64,000 nucleotides of DNA from positions 682,001 to 746,000 of the forward strand of contig OZ242168.1 of NCBI GenBank assembly GCA_965205275.1, given 5' to 3'. Position numbers and translations under genes: made by a program. Positions 1-8,459 of this stretch are shown here, piece after piece; the stretch's first letter is position 1; every line of letters begins with the position of its first letter. The DNA is from WTFY01 sp965205275 (lineage in GTDB: Bacteria > Pseudomonadota > Gammaproteobacteria > UBA4575). A model generated the notes under the pieces. It was not told the origin of the DNA, searched no databases, and saw nothing but the letters and a program-made list of their open reading frames with translations.

Positions 1-1
1 T

Positions 2-1213
2 GGTTTTCCGCATATTGCCGGTGCTGCAAAGAAACGAGTCGTCGTGATCGGTGGCGGCGTAGGCGGGACGATTGCCGCCAAATACATTGCAAAGGGTGAC
101 TCATCCATCCTGGTCACTGTCGTTGAAGCCAAACCACACCACTACACCTGCTTTATGAGCAATGAAGTGATCGGCGGTGACCGCGATATTTCAACGATCA
201 AATTTGGCTACGACAAGCTTGCCAGTCACGGAATCAACGTTGTCCAGGATAAAGCTGTGACGATCGACCCCGTTGCACACAAGGTGACTACGGCCGGCGG
301 TACTACCCTCGAATATGACCGTTTAGTGATGTCTCCGGGTATTGCGCTCAAGTGGGGAGCGATCGATGGCTATGACGAAGCGGCGGCTGAAATCATGCCG
401 CATGCATGGATTGCCGGCCCGCAAACTGCGTTATTACGAAAACAACTGGAATCGATGGATGATGGTGGCGTCGTGGTACTGGCCCCGCCTGGAAACCCGT
501 TTCGCTGTCCTCCAGGACCCTACGAACGTGCCGCACAGATTGCACACTACCTGAAACATCATAAACCAAAGTCCAAGGTATTAATTCTTGATGCCAAAGA
601 CAAGTTCTCCAAGCAGGGCCTGTTCATGCAGGGCTACAAGGATGTGTATGGTGACATGATTGAATGGGTTGCGGGTGCGGATACCGGCGGCGGTGTGACC
701 GCGGTTGATGCACAGGCAATGACGGTAAGTACTGATTTTGATGATCACAAAGTTGCAGTTGCCAATATCATTCCACCGCAGAAAGCGGCGCAGATTGCTC
801 ATGATGCGGATTTGACTGATGATTCCGGCTGGTGCCCGGTAGACCTGGGCACGTTTGAATCGAAGAGACACAAGGACATTCATGTTATCGGTGATGCCGG
901 TATCGTAACCGGTATGCCAAAATCCGGATATGCAGCAAGTACCGAGGCAAAGGTATGTGCAGTTGCCGTGGTCAGCATGCTGCAAGACAAGGAATCCGGA
1001 GTCAATTCATATGCAAATGCCTGCTACAGCATCATTGCACCCGATTATGGAATCTCTGTCGTAGCGGTATACAAGCTTGCGGCAGATCGCTCAAAAATTG
1101 AGAAAATCAGTGGTGGACTCACCCCCGCCGATGCAACGCCCGAAGCGCGCAGGCGTGAAGTGCACTATGCCTACAGCTGGTTTAATAATATGGCTGCGGA
1201 AATGTTTGGCTAG
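2..1213 (+). CDS. fccB: Flavocytochrome c sulfide dehydrogenase, flavoprotein subunit (5' partial)
   Basis: FAD-dependent enzyme that oxidises sulfide in the periplasm and passes electrons to a c-type cytochrome partner. The open frame runs from the left edge, so the start and any Tat signal are outside the window; the first visible residues, GFPHIAGAAKKR, lead directly into the dinucleotide-binding motif VVVIGGGVGG. Family hallmarks seen are HHYTCFMSNEVIGG, the NPFRCPPGPYERA stretch (Cys codon near 505) and NACYSIIAPDYG near the C-terminus (Cys codon near 1021). The last two carry the cysteines that form the redox-active disulfide in characterised FccB proteins. The gene ends at TAG 1211-1213, just before a strong terminator. 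The cytochrome subunit FccA would be expected upstream, out of view. SoxF-type homologues are the alternative name. Confidence 0.87.
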   Translation, partial: GFPHIAGAAKKRVVVIGGGVGGTIAAKYIAKGDSSILVTVVEAKPHHYTCFMSNEVIGGDRDISTIKFGYDKLASHGINVVQDKAVTIDPVAHKVTTAGGTTLEYDRLVMSPGIALKWGAIDGYDEAAAEIMPHAWIAGPQTALLRKQLESMDDGGVVVLAPPGNPFRCPPGPYERAAQIAHYLKHHKPKSKVLILDAKDKFSKQGLFMQGYKDVYGDMIEWVAGADTGGGVTAVDAQAMTVSTDFDDHKVAVANIIPPQKAAQIAHDADLTDDSGWCPVDLGTFESKRHKDIHVIGDAGIVTGMPKSGYAASTEAKVCAVAVVSMLQDKESGVNSYANACYSIIAPDYGISVVAVYKLAADRSKIEKISGGLTPADATPEARRREVHYAYSWFNNMAAEMFG

Positions 1214-1238
1214 CCTTGACTCTTTGCCCAGCGTACTG

Positions 1239-1267
1239 AAAAAGGGGGCAGATGCCCCCTTTTTTGA
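1239..1267 (+). terminator. Rho-independent terminator after the FccB-like gene
   Basis: GGGGGC (1244-1249) pairs with GCCCCC (1254-1259) around an AGAT loop. An A run precedes the stem and a T run follows, so the structure could also terminate transcription of the minus-strand gene ending at 1309. Confidence 0.88.
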
Positions 1268-1308
1268 TTTGTAAGATATCAATTTACCCGTGTTTTGGAA
1301 TGGGCGCA

Positions 1309-1821
1309 TTATTCGATGAGTGGAACTGTATATACCAGCGTTCCAATAGCCCCATCATTTCCCTTGAAGTTGGCGTGGCACATTACACATCTTTCCAGAA
1401 CAACGGGGACAGCTGTTGCCTTGCGTAGATAGCGCCTGCCATCAAAAGTGGCTTCCTCTTCATGGGTAGCCTCACCGTTGAGCAGTTTTTGCTTGGCCTG
1501 TTCTTCAAAGGCATCCTTTGGCTTATTAAGACCAGGGTTAATCAGGGTATCCGTAAGTCCAACCAGACGTACTTCGTGGTAGCCATGCTCTTTCATGGTA
1601 TCAAAAAGCGCTTTTGCTGCACTTGCGCCTGAAAATTTGGAAGGGTCTGTCACATACTGGTCAGTGATTAGAACAATGGCTGTTTTATAAAGCGTGTCCA
1701 GCATTTCAATATGCTGGCGCGTACGCACAACTGCCGGGTCCTCAGCGATAGCATCATGCATCAAGACCAGAGGCATTCCTATTGAAACAAACAACGCAAA
1801 AAGGCGATTTCGTTTCGTCAT
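1309..1821 (-). CDS. Secreted c-type cytochrome with Tll0287-like (DUF3365) domain
   Basis: A protein of about 170 residues. The frame is open further upstream, but ATG 1821 is chosen because a GGGGAA ribosome site precedes it and the protein then opens with a signal peptide (MTKRNRLFALFVSIG, cleavage likely after AIAED). The mature part matches the Tll0287-like heme domain pattern: a helical sensor-like region (HIEMLDTLYKTAIVLITDQY), then YLRKATAVPVV and a single heme motif CVMCH near the C-terminus. The domain binds one heme c and is thought to act in redox or ligand sensing or as a small electron carrier. It lies downstream of the DsrE2-like gene on the same strand (73-nt gap), opposite the FccB-like gene, so a role in sulfur redox chemistry is plausible but inferred. 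Confidence 0.8.
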   Translation of the reverse strand: MTKRNRLFALFVSIGMPLVLMHDAIAEDPAVVRTRQHIEMLDTLYKTAIVLITDQYVTDPSKFSGASAAKALFDTMKEHGYHEVRLVGLTDTLINPGLNKPKDAFEEQAKQKLLNGEATHEEEATFDGRRYLRKATAVPVVLERCVMCHANFKGNDGAIGTLVYTVPLIE

Positions 1822-1894
1822 TTTATTTTCCCCTTGGGTAATATCTATAAATAGTAGATGGATGAAGTATATTGTATTGGCTGGTTTTAATATT

Positions 1895-2521
1895 TCAAAT
1901 GAATAAGCAGATATCAGATTCCTGTGCAACAGGTAGGAATGAAGCTGCACCAACCCAGCCTGATACCTCATCAATAAATTCACTTTTTTTATAACCAAAT
2001 AAATCGACTGTCATTTGACAGGCCAATATTTTTACGTCAGCTTCAATAGACAAGTCACGCAATTCCTGAATACTTGCGACACCTTTGCTTTTAATAGTCT
2101 GCTTCATCATTAAAGTCGCAAATTTTTCGAAGCCCGGGATATTGCTGCTCAAGGCATTCGGTATGCTCCATTCCACACTTTTGAACCAATCCGGACCAAA
2201 CGGCATTTTCATTGGCATTGCCGGATTTCCCAGTGGAGAAATCTCCAGGTCTAAGTCTTTTTTTAACAGGCCTAGCCCGTAAAAAGTGAAAAAACATGAT
2301 ACCTCCCAACCCATTGCCGCTGCAGTAGATGCAAGAATAAATGGTGGGTACGCCATATCCATGGTGCCCTTGGTCGCAATTAGTGATAACTGCGGGACCC
2401 TAGACTCTTCGCGTTCGCGTAGCTTTTGCTCCAGTCTTTCATCAAACCAGCGATTCAACGCCTCCTGATCAAACTGTTCTGGGGCTTGAGATTTGGGTCC
2501 AGGTGTACTTTTTTGTTGCAT
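1895..2521 (-). CDS. DsrE/DsrF/DrsH-like family protein (DsrE2-type sulfur carrier)
   Basis: A protein of about 208 residues from ATG 2521, preceded by GGAGG with 5-nt spacing; the ATG eight codons upstream has no such site. A charged N-terminal tail (QKSTPGPKSQAPEQFDQEALNRWFDERLEQKLRE split over residues 2-35) leads into a DsrE fold: LSLIATKGTMDMAYPPFILA, then GWEVSCFFTFYGLGLL with a conserved Cys, and later VKILACQMTVDLFGY with a second Cys. This two-Cys pattern is typical of DsrE2 proteins, membrane-associated sulfurtransferases that move sulfane sulfur in sulfur oxidisers together with TusA and rhodanese. Those usual partners are not in view. Family assignment is firm; the partner is unknown. 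Confidence 0.85.
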   Translation of the reverse strand: MQQKSTPGPKSQAPEQFDQEALNRWFDERLEQKLREREESRVPQLSLIATKGTMDMAYPPFILASTAAAMGWEVSCFFTFYGLGLLKKDLDLEISPLGNPAMPMKMPFGPDWFKSVEWSIPNALSSNIPGFEKFATLMMKQTIKSKGVASIQELRDLSIEADVKILACQMTVDLFGYKKSEFIDEVSGWVGAASFLPVAQESDICLFI

Positions 2522-2779
2522 TTCAACCTCCGGTAGCACTTGCATACTATTCCCATTCGACCAAATAGTGATTTTCGAGAAGTATAAGGTAATTTTTCAT
2601 TTTTATACAGAACGTTAATGTGTGCGATAAGCTGCTTAAAAGCCCTTACTGCACTGTCCTGCACAACTGTTTACAATTTCGACGCCGGACTGGATGGCTG
2701 AATATAAGGAGCGTAACCCCTTCTTAAAAAGTCAGTATCATGTTGCTGATAAAGCCTTATATCCTTCGGAAGGCCCGGA

Positions 2780-3106
2780 ATGAAATCTCTAAAGCAAAAA
2801 TATCAGGGAATGACCAATGGCGTCCCTGGGAGTATTTGCTCTATGAGAAGAAAACAGTCTTGGCACGAATGCCCTAAACAGTGTAGTGGCAGAGATAGGC
2901 AACGTGATCTATTCCCGGGAGAAGCAGAAAGAATCAAAAGTGAAGACAAAAATGTAGTTCTTTCTGGAAATGAATTGAAATGTCGGTATTGCAGTTTAGT
3001 TTACCGACGCACATACATGCACAACGCAAAAGCATTTGAAATTCTAGGCTGGAATGACGCTAAATGGGAGCCGCTACCGCATATAAAATCATTCTGTATT
3101 GAATGA
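2780..3106 (+). CDS. Hypothetical cysteine-rich protein overlapping the left att repeat
   Basis: A 108-residue frame of no recognised family. It has cysteine pairs that could bind metal (HECPKQC in the first third, CRYC in the second half), a basic N-terminal half and a final Cys. ATG 2780 follows a loose purine-rich stretch; a second ATG is at 2810. The left attachment-like repeat (2812-2826) falls within its codons 11-16, so the reading frame straddles the inferred chromosome/element junction. It may therefore be chimeric or not a real gene. No co-directional neighbours. Confidence 0.4.
   Translation: MKSLKQKYQGMTNGVPGSICSMRRKQSWHECPKQCSGRDRQRDLFPGEAERIKSEDKNVVLSGNELKCRYCSLVYRRTYMHNAKAFEILGWNDAKWEPLPHIKSFCIE
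2812..2826. repeat. Candidate attL: 15-bp direct repeat of the tRNA-Glu 3' end
   Basis: GACCAATGGCGTCCC recurs exactly at 6429-6443, which covers the 3' terminus of tRNA-Glu and its flank. Similarity continues imperfectly inward (23 of 27 positions over 2812-2838 against 6429-6455). A tRNA-end duplication with an integrase next to one copy is the usual footprint of P4-type integration. Confidence 0.72.
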
Positions 3107-3154
3107 AATTAGTCACCTTCTATCAGCCCCAAACTCAAGACATATTCATTGTAT

Positions 3155-3481
3155 CTATTCACATGTATAGTGCTCAGCCAGTGCGGTAAGCACAAGAGTT
3201 CTGGCTGGTATATCAAGATTCTCTGAAGGACTGTTAATCAAATACAATGCGACAATGCCAGCAATTTCTTGCCTTGTAGTATCTGGAGCTGGGCAGGCAA
3301 TTTGTGGAAGCTTATACATTGCTGCTGACAGCATGTGACCCTCCATAATGCCAGATACATAAGCACGGAATTCGCCACGTGATGAAGCTTGCAATAAATC
3401 ATACCCAGTCTCAAATGCAATCACATAGCTTGCTGAGCAGAGAAGCAAAGCGCCAACTAGGGTAGAAATCAGTTTTTTCAT
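3155..3481 (-). CDS. Secreted Rap1a/Tai-like domain protein
   Basis: A protein of about 108 residues from ATG 3481. The longer open frame lacks a better start, and this one begins with a clear signal peptide (MKKLISTLVGALLLCSASY). The mature domain has the pattern of the Rap1a/Tai family: GYDLLQ near the start, a central Gly-rich turn YVSGIMEG, then a conserved Cys in QIACPAP, QEIAGIVALYLINSP, LVLTALAEHYTC and a terminal Cys, suggesting a disulfide. Named members of this family are immunity proteins against type VI amidase effectors, but many members have no known function and no effector is visible here. It sits inside the small tRNA-Glu element, on the same strand as the phage-like gene upstream. 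Confidence 0.6.
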   Translation of the reverse strand: MKKLISTLVGALLLCSASYVIAFETGYDLLQASSRGEFRAYVSGIMEGHMLSAAMYKLPQIACPAPDTTRQEIAGIVALYLINSPSENLDIPARTLVLTALAEHYTCE

Positions 3482-3569
3482 AGGTTGCTTGTAACCTATC
3501 AAGAGTCTAAATGCTCTAGGAATGCAAGCATAGGGCAAGTATACATAAAAAAGTGCGAGGGGCAGTCCG

Positions 3570-4163
3570 TCATTCATTACCCAGCAAACCGGAAGTCGCA
3601 AGCGCCTCATTGACTGGAACACCGCCAGCAACAAGTTTCTGAAATGCGACTGCCCTACCCTGAAGATCATGCGCATAAAGTCCATCAAATTTTAAAGTCA
3701 CGTCTACTTCCAGCTTGGCACTCAACTCACGTTCCAGCACCTTAGCCAGTGGCATCACGGTCAGGGTCAAGTAACGCCTGAATGATTCTCTCTGTGCAGT
3801 TCCATCACTGTCATCAAACAGGGCCGGTGGTGTACCGCATGCTGCAAGTACAGCATTGAATGAATCATTCCGTACCGTGGCCATATTTGTAAGCTGCCCG
3901 TGGTTGGCAAGCATTCGCCTGATCATCTCCGCTCTAAACGTTTTGCGTACACGCTCCAATCCACGCCTGAAGGCCGGACGCTCTGGCAGTTTTGATTTTG
4001 GATCACCAAACTCATGCAGTATGGCCAGCGATGCCACGTTGTAGCGCTCATCCTTGAAGCCTACCTCGATCTTACTGCCGCCCGGTGGTTTGCTGGCATG
4101 AATCCGCTTCTGCTTCTGTATAAACTTTTGCAAGGCATTGCCCCTTGTCGATCTCATGGGCAT
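3570..4163 (-). CDS. Phage virion/tail-component (gp10-like) protein, orphan
   Basis: A 197-residue protein with a GAGGAG site before ATG 4163. The segment YNVASLAILHEFGDPKSKLP followed by ERPAFRRGLERV matches the HEFG...PxRPxxR signature of HK97 gp10-like/virion morphogenesis (tail completion) proteins, which act at the head-tail joint of tailed phages. No terminase, portal or capsid gene accompanies it, so it is a remnant of a larger prophage or cargo picked up by a satellite. The C-terminal half (LERELSAKLEVDVTLKFDGLYA and LVAGGVPVNEALATSGL) is less diagnostic; the latter resembles a helical region near portal-type proteins. Confidence 0.6.
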   Translation of the reverse strand: MPMRSTRGNALQKFIQKQKRIHASKPPGGSKIEVGFKDERYNVASLAILHEFGDPKSKLPERPAFRRGLERVRKTFRAEMIRRMLANHGQLTNMATVRNDSFNAVLAACGTPPALFDDSDGTAQRESFRRYLTLTVMPLAKVLERELSAKLEVDVTLKFDGLYAHDLQGRAVAFQKLVAGGVPVNEALATSGLLGNE

Positions 4164-4572
4164 GGCTTCTGCTCCTCAGCTGTCAACATTAATTTTAATT
4201 GAAGGCATACCAGTCCACCTTTCCGCCCTTCTGAACTCCCACTGGGTTCTCAGGGGTCCTTGCCAGGGACACACCGCCCGTTCGCGGCGCTCGTACTCGG
4301 TCTCACCTTCGCTGTGAACTTGGCGGACGGCCGAACAGGCAAATTCGGGCCGCCTCCGCTCCCCTCACGGGGCACCCTGCAATCATGCAGGACCTTCATA
4401 TGGGCACCGGGATGCAAGGTGGCACGCCTTAGCGCGGTCCACATACCGCCAGCATTGCCCGGAATTTCGGTCCCGTCGGCCTAACGCGGTTCCTTGCTGA
4501 TATTTAAGTCTCATCTTGCCCCTGCATGGGGGCCTTCGGTGTGACTGGCTAACCGCCACACCGGAAAAATTT
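4164..4572. other. No gene recognised: GC-rich spacer between AlpA and phage-like gene
   Basis: About 400 bases with several short inverted repeats and overlapping short frames on both strands, none with a convincing ribosome site or family signature. The composition is clearly more GC-rich than the flanks. In P4-like elements the equivalent position holds small regulatory RNAs or short phage genes; nothing here proves either. Confidence 0.4.
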
Positions 4573-4761
4573 TCAAATACCAGCCGCGCGTGGCCGTGAT
4601 TCAACCCACTCAGTAATTTCAGCTTCCGACCATCTGACCGCACGTGCGCCAATTTTCAACGGCAATGGAAAGGTCCCATCACGCATTTTTCGGTATATCG
4701 TGGAGCGGCTGAGGCGGTACCTTGCCTCAATTTCTGCGCGGGTAAGTAATCGGCTATTCAT
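4573..4761 (-). CDS. AlpA-family (MerR-like helix-turn-helix) regulator
   Basis: A 62-residue DNA-binding protein. The start is set at ATG 4761 because the family opens with a short strand followed at once by the helix-turn-helix: MNSRLLTRAEIEARYRLS then RSTIYRKMRDGTFP, LKIGARAVRW and SEAEITEWVESR. This matches AlpA, which in P4-like and CP4-57-like elements activates the integrase/excisionase region. The broken integrase gene (5057-6254) lies upstream on the same strand. Length is normal for the family and no damage is seen. Confidence 0.88.
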   Translation of the reverse strand: MNSRLLTRAEIEARYRLSRSTIYRKMRDGTFPLPLKIGARAVRWSEAEITEWVESRPRAAGI

Positions 4762-4821
4762 GAGTAAATCCCAGGTATTTTGGATTTGCGCAGTATCGTA
4801 TAAAGATACCAGGGAAGTCAA

Positions 4822-5056
4822 TAATATTCTTTAGTATCAATAGGTTGTCAACAGTATTTAAACTGTACTGTCAAAAATAATTATAAACAGGTCATTGATT
4901 CATATGGATATGGACATACTCACGCTTGGGCCTGAAGGCACCAGAATAGGGCCTGAATACAAGCGTTTCATGGGTATTAGTTAATTAGGGGGAAATGACC
5001 CCCAAATAGAGAGGACGATTATGAGTAATGAGATTGCCCTACCTTTGATCATGTCC
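4822..5056. other. Spacer between AlpA and integrase with GGGGG/CCCCC hairpin
   Basis: GGGGGAAATGACCCCC (4988-5003) is a perfect 5-bp hairpin lacking a T run, so it is not a classical terminator. A short plus-strand frame starting at ATG 5021 has a purine-rich site before it but runs antisense into the integrase; it was judged a shadow or a truncated gene start. Confidence 0.35.
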
Positions 5057-6254
5057 TCATTTGTGGAGCTGCACCACCTTTCCGCTGGTATTTCCTGTCA
5101 CATACGCGCCCCACTGAGCCATCAGTCGGCGGCGTCGCTCATACAGATCAGATCGAAAATAAGCCCCTTCAACACCACCGACCACATGTGCCAGTGCAGC
5201 TTCGGCAATTTCACGCGGCTTGCCCATTTCGGCGCACCAGTCACGAAAGCTCGAACGGAAGCCATGTACTGTTGCCTTGTGTGCAAGGTCGTTATCTCTT
5301 AGCATTTTTGTCAATGTCACATCAGACAATGGTTTGCCTGGGCGTAAGGGTGATGGAAACACCAACTCCGATCCGTCATGCAATTCCTTGGCCCGCTCAA
5401 GCACTGCGATTGCCGCATCACTCAAGGGTTGCCGGTGTTCTTTTCCACCTTTCATGCGATTACCTGGAACACGCCATTCTCGTGTTTTCAAGTCAATTTC
5501 AGACCAGGCAGCGCCCCTGGCCTCACCGGGTCGTGCAGCTGTCAGTATCACGAACACAAGACAAAGCCGTGCTGACAGCGATGCACCAGATGCCTCAATA
5601 ATTTTGAGTGCCTCTTGAATCTCTATTATAGTTCAACGCCCGAAAATGTGAGCGCACCTTTGGCATGACTGGCAATGTACCCTTTACAAGATCGGCGGAG
5701 TTATTTTCCAGAAACCCGTGCGCCATGCCCCATTGTAACGTCGCATGAATGCGTTGCTTCACGCGTCTTGCGACCTCAGGCCGCTTGCTCCAGATCGGCA
5801 CCAGTATTTTCAATATTTCCTCGCGTCCAATGCGATCAATAGGCATCGCACCGATGACGGGGTAAGCATGTTTTTCCAGCGACTGTTTCCAGTTACGTGC
5901 AGTTGTTTTATTTCGCCAGCGCGGTTTAAGTGATTCGAATGTTTTTTGACTGGCCTCTAGAAATGTTGGTGTCTTTTCTTTTCGCCTTTCTTCGAGGGGA
6001 TCGCCGCTTTCCGTGCGTGCCATTCTTTGGTTTGCAAATGCCATCGCACGTGCGTCTTGCAACGAAACAAAGCGGAAGCCACCCAGGCCGATATCGTGAC
6101 GCTTTCCATTAACAACAAGCCGCTGCACCCAGCTCTTGCTCAAAGTCCCGGTATTTGGGTTTTGTTTGACCTGTAAATAAAGCGTCTCACCCGCACAGTA
6201 GCGGCCCGGTTCCCGGATAGCCTTTGCTTGCGTAGCTGTGAATCTTTTTTGCAT
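5057..6254 (-). pseudogene. P4-type tyrosine integrase, frameshifted
   Basis: Site-specific recombinase of the P4/CP4-57 type, in two frames. The N-terminal part (6254 down to about 5630) starts at an ATG after a GGAGGT site and carries the arm-binding domain (RYCAGETLYLQVKQN, VNGKRHDIGLGGF) and the core-binding domain. The C-terminal part (to 5057) carries the catalytic domain: the first Arg in LTAARPGEARGAAW, HGFRSSFRDW, ALAHVVGGVEGAY with His and the likely Tyr nucleophile, then ERRRRLMAQWG. The join RALNY/IEIQEALKII requires one base to be removed near 5621-5632, so a single +1 insertion inactivates the gene unless it is a sequencing error. It lies next to tRNA-Glu, its likely target. Confidence 0.88.
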
Positions 6255-6428
6255 GTTCTACCTCCGAAGTTATAGACGTTTCAGGGGGAGCAGAACTCTG
6301 TACCCCACACAAAACCCCACATTCAAAATTAGATGGTATGAGAACGCTCAAGAACAGTCAAGACAATAATTTACATAAAAACAGGTATTTACGTAGATTT
6401 TTGGAATTTATGGGAACGTATGAAAATC

Positions 6429-6443
6429 GACCAATGGCGTCCC
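6429..6443. repeat. Candidate attR/attB core at the 3' end of tRNA-Glu
   Basis: Second exact copy of GACCAATGGCGTCCC; bases 6435-6443 are the last nine bases of tRNA-Glu, including CCA. The tRNA remains intact because the element restores its 3' end. Confidence 0.72.
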
Positions 6444-6510
6444 CAGGGGGATTTGAACCCCCGTTGCCGCCGTGAAAGGGCGATGTCCTAGGCCTCTAGA
6501 CGATGGGGAC
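6435..6510 (-). tRNA. tRNA-Glu (anticodon TTC)
   Basis: A 76-base cloverleaf with encoded CCA. The acceptor stem GTCCCCA pairs with TGGGGAC, the T loop is GTTCAAATC, and the anticodon arm TCGCC-CTTTCAC-GGCGG reads TTC. It lies upstream of the integrase remnant and is the inferred integration target; gltX, the cognate synthetase gene, is about 0.5 kb away on the same strand. Confidence 0.97.
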
Positions 6511-6870
6511 TATTGGAGGCTTTTCCCTAGATGAGTAATTTTTTGCATCAGAGGCGGCGCAAGGTACGCTAACCTGGCTTTTGCTGTCAAGTACCTTGGT
6601 ATATTTAGAAGTTGCGTTGCTAGACACTGGGAAACTTCATACTCTGAAAAAAGCTTTTTTGGCAATAAACTATATTGAAATAAAATCCTTATAACCTGTG
6701 GTTTTCATTCATATTGAAGGAGGCTAAAGGTAAATAGCCATTTATTCAGTTCTGCCAGACTAATTTTTCCATTTCTGCCGCAACGGATGCGGTAAAAAAT
6801 CAAGGGCGCCTGCCCTACTGGAAGGCGGACCCGTAGCTTATATGCCCCATGGCGAAGCCATCAGGCAACT
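6511..6870. other. Intergenic region between tRNA-Glu and tRNA-Ala
   Basis: About 360 bases without a supported gene. It should hold the tRNA-Glu promoter, but no box pair stands out. Two short hairpins (one with a TTC loop near 6850) lie downstream of tRNA-Ala; neither has the T run of an intrinsic terminator. Confidence 0.5.
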
Positions 6871-6946
<76 letters not shown>

Positions 6947-6966
6947 ATTTGTTTCAGAACGGTAAT

Positions 6967-8373
6967 CTACACCGAGTCCCTCATGTATTCAATTGCCTGA
7001 TCAATACGCCGCAAAGACTTATCTATTCCCAGCAACTCCAGCGTAATATCGATTGAGGGCGACACCGCCCGCCCCGTTACCGCTAGCCTCAAAGGCGGTG
7101 CAACCTGACCAAATTTTAAATTCATTTCCTTCGCGACAGACTTAATTACAATCTTGATGTTTTCTGCAGACCAGTTATCTATCTGGCCCAATCTGTTTTT
7201 CAGGACTCGCAGGATTTCAATGCTATCGCAGGTAAAGTGCTTTTCAATGGCTTTTTTATCATAGCGGTCCACACTGCTGTAAAAATATTCACTTGCATCG
7301 CGTATCTCAAGCAGTGTTTTACAGCGCTCTTTCTGTACATCGAATAATGCCGGCAGGTCGGGCTTGCCATCGGGATATATTCCCTTGGAGCGGAAGTACT
7401 CCGCAAGCTCATCCTGTATTTCCGTGCCGAAAGTCCGTTTCAGATGCTGATGGTTCATCCAAAGCAGCTTCTCCATGTCAAAGGCTGCTGGTGATGATTG
7501 AACAGAGGATAAATTAAACAGCTTAACCATTTCGCTACCTAAAAATATCTCCTGGTCTCCATGGGACCACCCGAGCCTGACCAGATAGTTCACCAGTGCC
7601 TGCGCCAGAAACCCATCGCTTCGGTACTGATTCACGGACACCGTGCCATGTCTTTTGGATAATCGCTTGCCGTCTTTCCCATGTATGAGGGGGATATGCG
7701 CGTACACAGGCACGGGTTTTTTCAAAGCATTGAACAGATTGATCTGTCGGGGCGTGTTATTCAGGTGATCATCCCCTCGTATCACATGCGTGATGGCAAA
7801 ATCGATATCATCCACGACTACACACAAATGATACGTAGGCGTGCCGTCTGAACGGGCTAAAACCAGATCATCAAGTTCGCTGTTCCGAACCTCCACTGTA
7901 CCGCGCACCCTGTCCTCAATTTTCACACTGCCTTCCAGAGGGTTTTTAAAACGCACCACCGGATGTGAGCCTGCAGAGGCAACGCGTGTTTGGGACCTGC
8001 AAAAACCATCGTAACGCGGCTTTTGTCCACTTCTCATTTGTTCGTGGCGCAATGCATCCAGACGTTCTCTGGAGCAATAACAATGGTAGGCAAATTTTTC
8101 ATCGAGCAACTTCTGAATGACTTGCCGATACCGCCCCATGCGCGAAGACTGGAAAACCGGTTCGAGATCGGACTTGATCCCGAGCCAGGATAAACCTGAC
8201 AGTATGTCTTCAGTGAATTCATTTGAAGAGCGCTGCCGATCCGTATCTTCAATGCGCAGCAGGTATTCGCCTTTATGTTTTTTTGCATACAGCCAATTAA
8301 ACAGCGCAGTCCTGACGCCACCTATATGTAAATAGCCGGTTGGACTTGGGGCAAAACGGGTACGTATGGTCAT
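6967..8373 (-). CDS. gltX: Glutamyl-tRNA synthetase
   Basis: Charges tRNA-Glu with glutamate in the cytoplasm. The 468-residue protein has the class I synthetase motifs: RFAPSPTGYLHIGG (HIGH-type motif at residues 16-19) and GKRLSKRHG (KMSKS-type loop near residue 236), with the catalytic fold marked by YLLRIEDTD and HVIRGDDHLNNTPRQ. The C-terminal anticodon-binding domain is of normal length. ATG 8373 opens directly on the conserved N-terminus. It is the last protein gene of the minus-strand run before tRNA-Ala. Gammaproteobacteria may carry two GltX types; this window alone does not show which one this is. Confidence 0.97.
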   Translation of the reverse strand: MTIRTRFAPSPTGYLHIGGVRTALFNWLYAKKHKGEYLLRIEDTDRQRSSNEFTEDILSGLSWLGIKSDLEPVFQSSRMGRYRQVIQKLLDEKFAYHCYCSRERLDALRHEQMRSGQKPRYDGFCRSQTRVASAGSHPVVRFKNPLEGSVKIEDRVRGTVEVRNSELDDLVLARSDGTPTYHLCVVVDDIDFAITHVIRGDDHLNNTPRQINLFNALKKPVPVYAHIPLIHGKDGKRLSKRHGTVSVNQYRSDGFLAQALVNYLVRLGWSHGDQEIFLGSEMVKLFNLSSVQSSPAAFDMEKLLWMNHQHLKRTFGTEIQDELAEYFRSKGIYPDGKPDLPALFDVQKERCKTLLEIRDASEYFYSSVDRYDKKAIEKHFTCDSIEILRVLKNRLGQIDNWSAENIKIVIKSVAKEMNLKFGQVAPPLRLAVTGRAVSPSIDITLELLGIDKSLRRIDQAIEYMRDSV

Positions 8374-8459
8374 ACTGGCAGCAAAAGCTGATGAAATTTA
8401 ACAGGTAGTGGCCTTAATTGTACATGGATATGAAATCTTTAAAGAGCCAGGTAACGAAA

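Noticed and set aside
4988..5003. GGGGG/CCCCC hairpin as a terminator
   Set aside because: No T run follows on either strand.
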